Origin: a virus
Strand: one strand, 5' to 3'
Virus record (IMG/VR): IMGVR_UViG_3300031673_000374
Coordinates: 1 to 27,798 of that record
DNA length: 27,798 nucleotides
In this document: piece by piece, positions 1 to 6,032 of the stretch
Layout: each line of letters opens with the position of its first letter
How positions within the stretch are numbered: the first letter of the stretch is position 1
Position numbers and translations under genes: made by a program
Notes under the pieces: generated by a model
Database searches by the model: none
What the model saw: the letters and a program-made list of their open reading frames with translations, nothing else
What the model was told of the DNA's origin: nothing

Positions 1-371
1 ACCAGCTCTTCCTTTCCGAAGGCGCGACTCGGGTCTTTGTTGACGTGGTGCTTGTAGGGGTAGGCGTTGTAGAAAGTCTCGTGGCCGAAGTCCATCCCCT
101 TGTGGACCAAGGCCGCCTCGGGGAACCAGTCCCCATTGATGTTGGATCCCCAGAACTCGCCGGCGCCCAGAGCGTTGACCAGCACGTAGATCTTGTTCGG
201 GTTCGGCTTGAGGTCTTCGAGGTACTGCTGCACCTTGGGCAGCATCGGGGCGGCCTGCTTGCCCATCGCAAAGAACTCGGCGGCCTTCTCCATCTCTCCC
301 GGCTGGAAGATCTGAACGAGGCGCTCGCCTTGGTCTCTGCGGGCTTGGAACTGGCAGACCTTGATGATCAT
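1..371 (-). CDS. Probable prohead (capsid maturation) protease, N-terminal part
   Basis: The reading frame starts at ATG 371-369 and runs off the left edge, giving 123 visible residues. It overlaps the stop of the upstream gene by 4 nt (ATGA) and has no clear ribosome binding site, so it is probably translated by coupling. The visible part contains a G-x-N-x-NGDWFPE segment followed by YPYKHHVNKDPSRAFGK. This arrangement (N-x-NGD-[WY]-FPE, then a conserved His in an HHVNKDP context and a small Gly residue) is what I know from phage prohead serine proteases, where the His is catalytic. The catalytic Ser would lie beyond the window. If correct, the enzyme trims scaffold and capsid proteins inside the prohead. 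The position at the end of a leftward block of virion-type genes fits. The assignment rests on motif recall rather than alignment; another virion protein of the same family remains possible. Confidence 0.6.
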   Translation of the reverse strand, partial: MIIKVCQFQARRDQGERLVQIFQPGEMEKAAEFFAMGKQAAPMLPKVQQYLEDLKPNPNKIYVLVNALGAGEFWGSNINGDWFPEAALVHKGMDFGHETFYNAYPYKHHVNKDPSRAFGKEEL

Positions 372-1006
372 GACTTCGGAGGGAGCCCGCCGGGAGACAT
401 GCCGAACTGTCTACCAAAAGACTCAGCTCTGTTGCGATCGCGTGTCTTCATCGACATTCCACTAGGGCTCATCGAGTAAGCGGGCTGGTCAGGCTGGCCG
501 CCAGTGAACGCGGCCATGATCGCGCCCGGGCCCTTCTTGGCCTGTCCGAGATTGCGCTCCATCTCCGCCAGCATCTTGGCCGACTGGGTGGGCATCACCG
601 CTTTGCCTCCCGACAGTTCCATCGCGTTGTCGATGAACGACCCAGCTGTGATGGGATCACCGGCGGCAGTGGGGGACATTTTTCGAACGGAGTTGAACAT
701 CATCTGGACTTGGTCAGCCGGGCGCTTCGACAAGCCAGGTGTGGCCGACAGCATCGCTTTGTAGTCGCGCTGTTTGGAGAAGCGTCCACGAATAGCCTCG
801 ATGCCCTTGCCTATACCAACACCGGCAGCAGCAATGCCCGCACCTGCGAGTGCGGCAGGAAGCTGGTCACCCACCTGCTCGCCCATCCTTGCCAAAGCGC
901 TGCCCGCATCGCCCTTGAATGCCTTGGACAAGCTACTCCAGAAGCCTGCTTGCTTGCGCTGTTGGGCCTCTTTGATCAGCAGGAAGTCATCAATGGGATT
1001 AGCCAT
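368..1006 (-). CDS. Virion-type protein with KEA N-terminal signature and Gly/Ala membrane-like segment
   Basis: A 212-aa protein starting at ATG 1006 in a TAATG overlap with the gene before it. Residues 1-35 contain IKEA followed by an amphipathic stretch (FWSSLSKAFKG). Residues about 45-70 are a Gly/Ala-rich hydrophobic run (LPAALAGAGIAAAGVGIGKG) that could insert in a membrane. A helical domain follows, with motifs typical of proteins found beside capsid and tail genes of large phages (MSPTAAGDP-x-TAGSFIDNAMELSGG). The C-terminus is Met/Pro/Gly-rich and disordered. The mix of a KEA signature and a glycine-zipper segment recurs in the proteins at 10236-10556 and 20195-21064. I infer a minor virion or ejected protein; no enzymatic motif is visible. 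Confidence 0.7.
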   Translation of the reverse strand: MANPIDDFLLIKEAQQRKQAGFWSSLSKAFKGDAGSALARMGEQVGDQLPAALAGAGIAAAGVGIGKGIEAIRGRFSKQRDYKAMLSATPGLSKRPADQVQMMFNSVRKMSPTAAGDPITAGSFIDNAMELSGGKAVMPTQSAKMLAEMERNLGQAKKGPGAIMAAFTGGQPDQPAYSMSPSGMSMKTRDRNRAESFGRQFGMSPGGLPPKS

Positions 1007-1326
1007 TAGTAGTACCCGGCCTTCCGCATGTCACGCTTGGCTTTCATTTCCCGCAGCTTCCAGCGGAGCTTCTGGCCTGTCTGTGACTTGGCGGCGGCGA
1101 CACCGCCGCCCACAACAGCTGCATGTGGCGCGTACTTGATCAGCGCACCGACGCCTTTGTAGCCTTTGTCGCCCGCCTTCGCTCCCAGCTCGGCAGCCCC
1201 TTGGAAAATGGCCTTGGCGCCACCCTTCAGAGCACGACCAACCTCACTAACAGCGCCGCCGATCTTCTCCAGCTCCTCGCCTTCTCGAAGAAGAGAAAGC
1301 ATGCTGGTCAGCTGCTTGAAGTTCAT
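1006..1326 (-). CDS. Small Gly/Ala/Lys-rich virion-type protein
   Basis: A 106-aa protein that starts at ATG 1326 in an ATGA overlap with the upstream gene and ends in a TAATG overlap with the next, so it is fully embedded in a leftward operon. The N-terminal 20 residues look like a short amphipathic helix with an acidic patch (REGEELEKIGG). Residues 30-80 alternate Gly/Ala-rich segments (GGAKAIFQGAAELGAKAGDKG, VVGGGVAAAKS) with Lys, and the tail is strongly basic (KLRWKLREMKAKRDMRKAGYY). It resembles the other small Gly-rich proteins of this window and is probably a minor capsid, scaffold or injected component. No family was recognised. Confidence 0.7.
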   Translation of the reverse strand: MNFKQLTSMLSLLREGEELEKIGGAVSEVGRALKGGAKAIFQGAAELGAKAGDKGYKGVGALIKYAPHAAVVGGGVAAAKSQTGQKLRWKLREMKAKRDMRKAGYY

Positions 1327-2264
1327 GAGAGCGCTCCTCTCAGCTGCGCGCTGACCCCCTCGAGCTGCTCGTCCACGATCCTGACCGCCTCCTCGAGCTT
1401 GCTGTGCTCACAGGCGACCTTCGTGAAGGCGATGAAGCGTTCGACCACGGGGTGCTCGGGGTTAGGGATCTCCCCCACCTGCGCGGTCTTGACCAGCAGG
1501 TTCCCCAGCTCTGGTTGGGTCATTCCCTTGCTCCGGAGGTGGTTCCCGACCAGGACCATCGCCTCCTTCAGCAAGTTCGCGCTCGGCGTGTAGCTTGACC
1601 ACGCCCGAGCCAAATCCCCCAGTGAAGAGGACCCATGCAGAACTTCTTGGCCCGCCGTATCGCACAAGTCACCTCGTACGTCATCCAGGAGCACGCCCGA
1701 GCTGGAGAGCTTGCTCATGAAATGTTCGCGGGCGCCCTCCAGCCGGACCCGGAGATCGTTGACCTCTTCCACGCCATTGTAGCGCGCGAGGTGATCGGTG
1801 TTGGAGACAACCGAGGCAGCCTTCTCGAAATCCGTGACGCCGAACGCCTCCAGCAGCGCTGCTTCTCCAGCGCTGGCGAGCTTGTAGTTCTCGGAGGGCG
1901 GCTCGTAGTCGGAGGACTGAACCTGGTGCACGGCGGGGGTAGATCCGTCATTGAGTTCCCGGATGACCTCCCCCGGGTTGGCCGGGCCGCCCTCGAAGGT
2001 GACGTTGCGTACCTCGCCCGCCTTCTCGAAAGCCTCCATGAAGGCTGCCGTGTTGGTGAACTCCACTACACGCTTGATCTGCTCCGGTGCCAGGCGGAGA
2101 CCCGACTCCTTGATGACAGATGCAGCACTCTTGGTTAGCGCTTCCCCACACGAGCTGAAACGGGCCGCGGCCTTCTTCCCCAGCGCCTCTAGTTGCTCGG
2201 GGTCGATAGGTCGTGCGACGTTCTGTTGCATCAGGCCGATGGGAAGAGCTCCGGGATCACTCAT
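1323..2264 (-). CDS. Hypothetical virion-type protein, 313 aa
   Basis: ATG at 2264 is preferred over an in-frame GTG at 2270, because GAGGT sits 6 nt upstream of the ATG and would abut the GTG. It is the first gene of the left structural block, directly downstream of a good sigma70-like promoter (2287-2316). The protein is mostly helical and mildly acidic, with many short K-x-A motifs (LTKSAA, FEKAGE, YKLASAG, FEKAAS, LVKTAQ, LLKEAM). The same K-x-A texture is seen in the 673-aa and 466-aa proteins of this window. No catalytic motif, transmembrane segment or known fold was recognised. Its place ahead of a probable prohead protease suggests a capsid-assembly or virion role, by inference only. 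Confidence 0.7.
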   Translation of the reverse strand: MSDPGALPIGLMQQNVARPIDPEQLEALGKKAAARFSSCGEALTKSAASVIKESGLRLAPEQIKRVVEFTNTAAFMEAFEKAGEVRNVTFEGGPANPGEVIRELNDGSTPAVHQVQSSDYEPPSENYKLASAGEAALLEAFGVTDFEKAASVVSNTDHLARYNGVEEVNDLRVRLEGAREHFMSKLSSSGVLLDDVRGDLCDTAGQEVLHGSSSLGDLARAWSSYTPSANLLKEAMVLVGNHLRSKGMTQPELGNLLVKTAQVGEIPNPEHPVVERFIAFTKVACEHSKLEEAVRIVDEQLEGVSAQLRGALS

Positions 2265-2286
2265 AGTCACACCTCGGATTGGTCAA

Positions 2287-2316
2287 ACTATAGGGGCCCT
2301 GCTCGCGCACTGTCAA
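2287..2316 (-). promoter_or_regulatory. sigma70-like promoter of the left structural block
   Basis: On the minus strand a perfect -35 TTGACA (2316-2311) is followed by 18 nt and a -10 TATAGT (2292-2287, 5 of 6 to consensus). Initiation would be near 2280, giving a leader of about 15 nt before the start codon at 2264. It faces away from a plus-strand promoter at 2330-2358. Confidence 0.65.
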
Positions 2317-2329
2317 CAATGCTAACGAC

Positions 2330-2358
2330 TTGAAGACGTGATGGGCGCCACGTAGTAT
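2330..2358 (+). promoter_or_regulatory. Candidate sigma70-like promoter of the first plus-strand island
   Basis: TTGAAG (2330-2335), a 17-nt spacer, then TAGTAT (2353-2358); each box matches consensus at 4 of 6 positions. Correct spacing and placement about 35 nt upstream of the ATG at 2393 support it, but the boxes are weaker than those of the opposing minus-strand promoter. Confidence 0.4.
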
Positions 2359-2392
2359 TGGTAACACGTTCTGAGATACCGTGGGAAGTGGC

Positions 2393-2893
2393 ATGGAAGA
2401 CGAACAACGGCTGCGATTGCTGGAAGCCAAGGTCTCTGACCTGCAGCGGCAGGTGGAATTCTTACTGAAAATCACCGGTCTCGATCTCTCAGCGCTGCGC
2501 TCGGCCCCAGATGATGAACTGCTACGATGCTATCAAGATGCGGTGCAGTTGCTAGGGGTGAGTCCAAAGAAAATCCCGCCTGAAGTCTGCGAGCGGTGGT
2601 CCCCGCTCTTCGTCCAGCTCTCCGAGTACGAGATGACGCGCCTGCAAGGCATCGTCGGCTACGATCATACATGGGAGCCATTCTATCACCTTTGCGTCAA
2701 GATGATGACCGCTGTTCGACAACACAAGGACTTCGGCAAGGACGTAGGGATGCAGCACCTCTACGCTTTCCTCGAGCGCGGGCGCAGGGAGATGCGCACC
2801 ACTGCCGTCATCATGATCAAGAAGTACCCCGACAACCTCCCCAAGAAGGCCAAAACCCTCCTCAAAGACGACGATCTCAGCACCTACTTCTAA
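2393..2893 (+). CDS. Coiled-coil hypothetical protein, 166 aa
   Basis: ATG 2393 is chosen because GGGA lies about 6 nt upstream; an in-frame GTG at 2381 is possible but has a poorer leader. Residues 1-30 form a heptad-like coiled coil (MEDEQRLRLLEAKVSDLQRQ onward), giving a probable oligomerisation helix. The rest is a charged, predominantly helical domain of about 130 residues ending in a basic Lys-rich stretch and DDDLSTYF. There is no signal peptide, zinc site or enzymatic motif. It is the first gene of a plus-strand island facing the surrounding leftward virion genes, so it is more likely an accessory or regulatory protein than a structural one. The coiled coil plus helical domain would suit a DNA-binding or adaptor protein, but that is speculation. 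Confidence 0.75.
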   Translation: MEDEQRLRLLEAKVSDLQRQVEFLLKITGLDLSALRSAPDDELLRCYQDAVQLLGVSPKKIPPEVCERWSPLFVQLSEYEMTRLQGIVGYDHTWEPFYHLCVKMMTAVRQHKDFGKDVGMQHLYAFLERGRREMRTTAVIMIKKYPDNLPKKAKTLLKDDDLSTYF

Positions 2894-2984
2894 AAGCGCA
2901 AAACCAGCTATTTCACAGAGATAAGAACTTTGAGACGGAAGAACTACTTCTTTCTGATCATCCGCTTCTTTGCGCAAGGAAGTC
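2894..2984 (+). promoter_or_regulatory. Intergenic leader with candidate promoter
   Basis: This gap holds the 10-mer GATAAGAACT (2920-2929), which recurs exactly upstream of the plus-strand gene at 24264. It also holds a sigma70-like pair, TTGAGA (2930-2935), 17 nt, TCTGAT (2953-2958). An AAGGA ribosome binding site is at 2976-2980. The next gene could therefore be transcribed on its own as well as by read-through. Confidence 0.35.
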
Positions 2985-3377
2985 ATGCAAACAGTGCCCG
3001 AGGGCCCGTCTGTGTTAAACGCACAAGGCGAAACTATCAGCGCTCAGCCCAGCGCTCAGCCCGTTTCTTCCACCCCCAACCCGGCCCCGCAGCCGGCCCC
3101 ACAGCCGGCCCCGCAGCCGGTGAGCTCCGTGTCCTTCCTCTACGCGGAGTACAAGGCGCACACCCCCGAGCAGGCAGCGCAGTTTCGCAAAGAGGCGCGG
3201 CTCTGCCGCCAGTCCTCGGTGGCCGACGCCTTTCTGGCGAACATCCCCAACGACCTCGCGGGAGTGTTCGGCAAGGACAGCACCCCCGCGACACGGATCG
3301 CCAAGGGTGAGTCAGCAGCCGCCAAGCTGGCACTGCTGGGCATCGGCGTGTGGAAAGGGATCACCTGGCTGTTCTAG
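2985..3377 (+). CDS. Small protein with Pro-Ala-Pro-Gln repeat linker
   Basis: A 130-aa protein. ATG 2985 follows AAGGA closely; a TTG at 2970 is also open but would bury that ribosome binding site. Residues 1-50 are low-complexity and extended: a Ser/Ala/Gln/Pro stretch and then three PAPQ units encoded by a 12-bp tandem repeat. Residues about 52-110 form a compact charged domain (FLYAEYKAHTPEQAAQFRKEARLC). The C-terminus is a short hydrophobic amphipathic helix (AAKLALLGIGVWKGITWLF) that could touch a membrane or a partner protein. It is the last gene of the island and is followed by a clear terminator. No family was recognised. The flexible arm plus terminal hydrophobic helix suggests a tethered or membrane-associated accessory protein, by inference. 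Confidence 0.7.
   Translation: MQTVPEGPSVLNAQGETISAQPSAQPVSSTPNPAPQPAPQPAPQPVSSVSFLYAEYKAHTPEQAAQFRKEARLCRQSSVADAFLANIPNDLAGVFGKDSTPATRIAKGESAAAKLALLGIGVWKGITWLF
3081..3120 (+). repeat. 12-bp tandem repeat, about 3.3 copies
   Basis: Units of CCGGCCCCGCAG (the middle copy has one A for G) lie inside the coding region and encode the PAPQ repeats. Slippage here would change linker length by multiples of four residues without breaking the frame. Confidence 0.85.
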
Positions 3378-3401
3378 CAGGACGATCCGCACCATTCTCA
3401 T

Positions 3402-3438
3402 AGGACTCCCGGCATCCGCCGGTCGAGTCCTTCTTTTG
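3402..3438 (+). terminator. Rho-independent terminator of the first plus-strand island
   Basis: Outer stem AGGACT (3402-3407) pairs with AGTCCT (3426-3431), and an inner stem CCGGC/GCCGG closes a 4-nt loop. TCTTTTG follows. It lies 25 nt after the stop at 3377 and just before the convergent terminase gene ends. There is no T-run on the minus side, so it should act only on plus-strand transcripts. Confidence 0.75.
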
Positions 3439-3442
3439 CCCT

Positions 3443-5278
3443 CTAACCGTGATACTGCGGACGGCCAGTATCCTTGATGGGCATGAGGATGTCGGGCCGC
3501 GGCCGCACAATCATCGAGGCCAGGAGACAGAGCAGGATGCTGTGGAACGAGTCGTCCGTCTTGCCTGGTGCCTTCTTGTACTCGGTCATCCGCAGACGTT
3601 CGTTGTACTCACTGAAGATGTTGAGAATGTCAGTGCCGTAGGGCTCAACAAAGTCGTTCCAGCAGGGCAGGTCGATGAGGCGCCGCTTGAGAGCGTTGAA
3701 CACGTCGGTCATCACCTCGGAACGGTGGCACATAAACCGGCGGAGGTTCTCCTCCCAGTACACCTTCTTCTTTTGCCTCGGGTTGTACTGGTACTTCATG
3801 ATCTTCTGCGGACCGTGGCGCCGCATCAGCGTGTCGTTCGGGTGGAAGCCGCCGCCGTAGTCCGTACCCACGACGATGGCACCGAGCTGCGAAATCATCT
3901 GGCTGATGATGTCGAGCTGGCGATCGGGCTCGAGGTCCGGCCCGGTGAATCGGTGGATGTAGAAGATGGTGAAGTTGCCCGTGCCGAGGTAGCCACCAAA
4001 AGTGATGACCGTGTAGCTCCGGCCGGACTCTCCCGTACCCCAGTCGATCCCCCCGAAGACCTGCCGACCTTGAACAAGCGTCCGTACTTCGTCGATGTCT
4101 TGCAGTCGGATGTGGGGCTGGCAGCATGCCTGAAGCTGTCCCCTGGTTAACGGCCGCACGCCCGAGTCGTACGACATGCCCAGCTTCTCGTTGAAGAACG
4201 ACGACCGGCTATACTGCTCCTGCGCCTCCAAGATCTCAGGCCAGTCCACCCACGGCACCATGATCTGTGGGATGCGATAGCCCTCAAAGGTGACGCGCTT
4301 CTCGTTGTCCGGCGTGCGGGGCTGTAGCGCTGCCCACTTGGCTTGAGGATGGCGCGCGTCGATGGTCCTCCGACATCGGTCGCAGATCAGCCCACTCTTG
4401 CCGATGTTGGACTCGTCCAACACGTTCCAGTGCCAGCTAGAAGGATCTTTCGGCGTGCCGTGTCTCTCACAGGGGACTACCCACTCGTTCTGAGTGGAGA
4501 ACTGGGACCAGTAATGCTCGATCGTGTTGTCTTCCGACTTCGGCGTGCCGGAGTAGAGGAACAACTTGAACTTCGAATGGAAGGCGCACTGCTCGATGAT
4601 CGGAATGTTGTCGACCAGGATGTCCTGGAGCTCGTCGATGCAGATGAGGTCAGCGGGGATGCCGCGGACACGGTCAGCCGTCAGGTAAGCGTAACGCAGC
4701 CTGATCTGTGAGAAGTTGATGAACTTCTTGAAGAAGACTGCCTGATTGATTTTGCTCGGGGTGTAGGCGCCCAGCAGCGGTGAGTTCTCTACGACATCCT
4801 TGATGCGATCGCCCGAGAAGACCTTCGCCTGCTCCGCTGAGGGTGCGACGAACAGCGACCGGAAGTTGCTGGTGAGTGCGGAGTAGCACAGCAGCCTGTT
4901 GCCGATCGTAGTGGACTTCTCCACCTGCCTACCGCACTTGAGCAGCACCTTGTCTGACGGCGTGTCGTAGATCCGCCGGAGGTATTCGCGCCCCGTGAAA
5001 TCGAAATCGGAGATGCGGCCAGCCTCCGGAATGCGGATGGCCGTCTCAGCAAATTCAGAGGGGGAGATGTTGTAGGTGGCGTGCTCGAGGGCGCCAAGGC
5101 CGGCGACGTCACCAGGCGTAGGGTCTGGAGGCTCCGCGTCGAACTCGAAGTCGAGCGGGTTGCCGTCGTCATCGTAGTCGAACCACGGCTCTTTGATGGC
5201 ACCATCGACTGACCACAAGAGAGGGATCGTCGCTGCAGTTTTGAGGACAGCTGCCTCTGATAATTGGATCGTCGACAC
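3443..5278 (-). CDS. terL: Terminase large subunit (packaging ATPase/nuclease)
   Basis: A 611-aa protein starting at GTG 5278, with AGGA about 8 nt upstream. The N-terminal ATPase shows a Walker A variant CGRQVEKST (residues 115-123, Lys121), Walker B LICIDE (211-216, Asp215/Glu216) and the coupling motif SGTPKSEDN (243-251). An inserted zinc-knuckle-like element follows (Cys270, His273, Cys299, Cys302), as known from GpA-type large terminases. The C-terminal RNase H-fold nuclease carries GGIDWGTG (Asp412), VVGTDYGGG (Asp473) and KTDDSFHS (Asp575/576), so all three metal-binding acidic positions are present. The motor docks on the portal, pumps DNA into the prohead and cuts the concatemer. 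No small terminase was identified; the two hypothetical genes immediately upstream are candidates by position. The 232-bp upstream gap is unusually long for this genome and holds a candidate RNA. Confidence 0.95.
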   Translation of the reverse strand: MSTIQLSEAAVLKTAATIPLLWSVDGAIKEPWFDYDDDGNPLDFEFDAEPPDPTPGDVAGLGALEHATYNISPSEFAETAIRIPEAGRISDFDFTGREYLRRIYDTPSDKVLLKCGRQVEKSTTIGNRLLCYSALTSNFRSLFVAPSAEQAKVFSGDRIKDVVENSPLLGAYTPSKINQAVFFKKFINFSQIRLRYAYLTADRVRGIPADLICIDELQDILVDNIPIIEQCAFHSKFKLFLYSGTPKSEDNTIEHYWSQFSTQNEWVVPCERHGTPKDPSSWHWNVLDESNIGKSGLICDRCRRTIDARHPQAKWAALQPRTPDNEKRVTFEGYRIPQIMVPWVDWPEILEAQEQYSRSSFFNEKLGMSYDSGVRPLTRGQLQACCQPHIRLQDIDEVRTLVQGRQVFGGIDWGTGESGRSYTVITFGGYLGTGNFTIFYIHRFTGPDLEPDRQLDIISQMISQLGAIVVGTDYGGGFHPNDTLMRRHGPQKIMKYQYNPRQKKKVYWEENLRRFMCHRSEVMTDVFNALKRRLIDLPCWNDFVEPYGTDILNIFSEYNERLRMTEYKKAPGKTDDSFHSILLCLLASMIVRPRPDILMPIKDTGRPQYHG

Positions 5279-5332
5279 TGATCTATCCTACCGCAAGACT
5301 TCCACACCACCAGGTATAAGAAAGATAGTCGG

Positions 5333-5356
5333 GTCAAACGCTAGTGAGTGTTTGAC
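5333..5356. promoter_or_regulatory. Inverted repeat with GTTTGAC arms
   Basis: GTCAAACGCT (5333-5342) and AGTGTTTGAC (5347-5356) pair over 10 positions including one G-T, around a 4-nt loop AGTG. Each arm presents TTTGAC in opposite orientation, and another GTTGAC follows at 5367-5372. It sits between the terminase start and the candidate RNA. It could be an operator, divergent -35 boxes or an RNA hairpin. No -10 box at proper spacing was found for either direction. Confidence 0.45.
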
Positions 5357-5373
5357 AGAAGCCAGCGTTGACT

Positions 5374-5512
5374 GTGGGGCTCATCCCAGGACTCCAATCC
5401 AAGTGCGGAGGAAGCCTGTGGAACTGGAAACGACGTGTTGTACCGCTGGCAAACCAGTCCACCGACAGGGATGAGCCTTACCAATCACTGCCGGCGAAAG
5501 CCGGCATTTTCT
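5374..5512 (+). ncRNA. Candidate structured small RNA next to the terminase gene
   Basis: Bases 5374-5387 pair with 5468-5481 in an unbroken 14-bp helix. Two of the pairs are G-U on the plus strand; on the minus strand they become A-C mismatches, which argues for a plus-strand RNA. Inside are a 9-bp helix with one bulged A (5418-5427 with 5454-5462) and a possible 4-bp helix (5392-5395 with 5407-5410), giving a three-way-junction-like fold. Seven nt after the closing helix comes a GAAA-loop terminator ending in TTTTCT. No convincing coding frame or tRNA shape is present. The RNA would be antisense to the terminase leader. Its 5' end is uncertain: a TATAAG at 5315-5320 could be a -10 box, which would also place the inverted repeat 5333-5356 in the transcript. 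Confidence 0.5.
5489..5512 (+). terminator. Rho-independent terminator with GAAA tetraloop
   Basis: TGCCGGC (5489-5495), GAAA loop, GCCGGCA (5500-5506), then TTTTCT. The GNRA loop and T-tract are both in plus-strand orientation although both flanking genes are on the minus strand, so a plus-strand transcript must be its target. The tail overlaps the end of the minus-strand gene that stops at 5511. Confidence 0.7.
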
Positions 5513-6032
5513 AGCCCCCAACCCTGAGAGCCACACGAGAGAACGGCACCTCGAGCTGCGCGTCCGTCATGGGCACCGGGGTGTTGGGTATTGGTAGCAT
5601 CACCGACCAGCTATCCACCTCTGAGTAGTAGGTGATCTTGTGTGGATGGTACTTGAAGTGGTCGCTGAACACCTCTTCGAGGATGGTCTCGATCTCGGGC
5701 CACCACGGGTGCTCCGCCAGCGTTTGGTTCGCGCGGACTGCGATCTCGGACTGCAGTCGATCGCGCTGCACCTGGTCCACGACTTGGTCGCGCATCTCAT
5801 CCATGTCAGCGTGCGCTTGGTCGTAGATCTCTTTCCGGTCGCGCTTGTAGAAGTGGTAGATGAACAGGTCATCCTTCTCTGTCCACGCCCCCACGACATC
5901 GCCCTTCTCGACCTTGTTCAGCTCGGGGACTCCCTCCTCGAGAGCGCCAGCCATGTCGTTCTGCGGCGTGCCTTTCAGGCCATCCTTCTCATCATCCGTC
6001 ACCCAGAAGGGCTTCTTCTCGATCTCAGCCAT
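5511..6032 (-). CDS. Hypothetical protein upstream of terminase, 173 aa
   Basis: The start is set at ATG 6032 because GGAG lies 6 nt upstream, inside the end of the previous gene; the two genes overlap by 8 nt. Longer in-frame starts would overlap the neighbour far more. The protein is acidic and hydrophilic. The first part (about residues 1-60) is Asp/Glu/Lys-rich, the middle (65-120) is helical with many charged residues (RDRKEIYDQAHADMDEMRDQ), and the C-terminal part (125-173) looks beta-rich (HKITYYSEVDSWSVMLPIPN). No known family was recognised. Being immediately upstream of the large terminase, it could be a packaging or head-tail completion protein; this is inference from position. Confidence 0.75.
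   Translation of the reverse strand: MAEIEKKPFWVTDDEKDGLKGTPQNDMAGALEEGVPELNKVEKGDVVGAWTEKDDLFIYHFYKRDRKEIYDQAHADMDEMRDQVVDQVQRDRLQSEIAVRANQTLAEHPWWPEIETILEEVFSDHFKYHPHKITYYSEVDSWSVMLPIPNTPVPMTDAQLEVPFSRVALRVGG

Noticed and set aside
45-479. Plus-strand open frame of 144 codons at the left edge
   Set aside because: Antisense shadow of the protease and 212-aa genes. Its protein has no recognisable motifs, while the minus strand gives the N-NGDWFPE and HHVNKDP motifs.
3081-3120. CRISPR-like or replication iteron array
   Set aside because: The units are contiguous 12-bp coding repeats giving PAPQ with no spacers, so they are a protein linker repeat.
3449-4150. Plus-strand open frame of 233 codons opposite the terminase
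   Set aside because: Opposes the terminase nuclease domain with its conserved Asp residues; the plus-strand terminator at 3402-3438 lies before it.
5378-5477. tRNA-like element
   Set aside because: The closing stem is too long, there is no T-arm sequence or 7-nt anticodon loop, and no CCA context; a different structured RNA is more likely.
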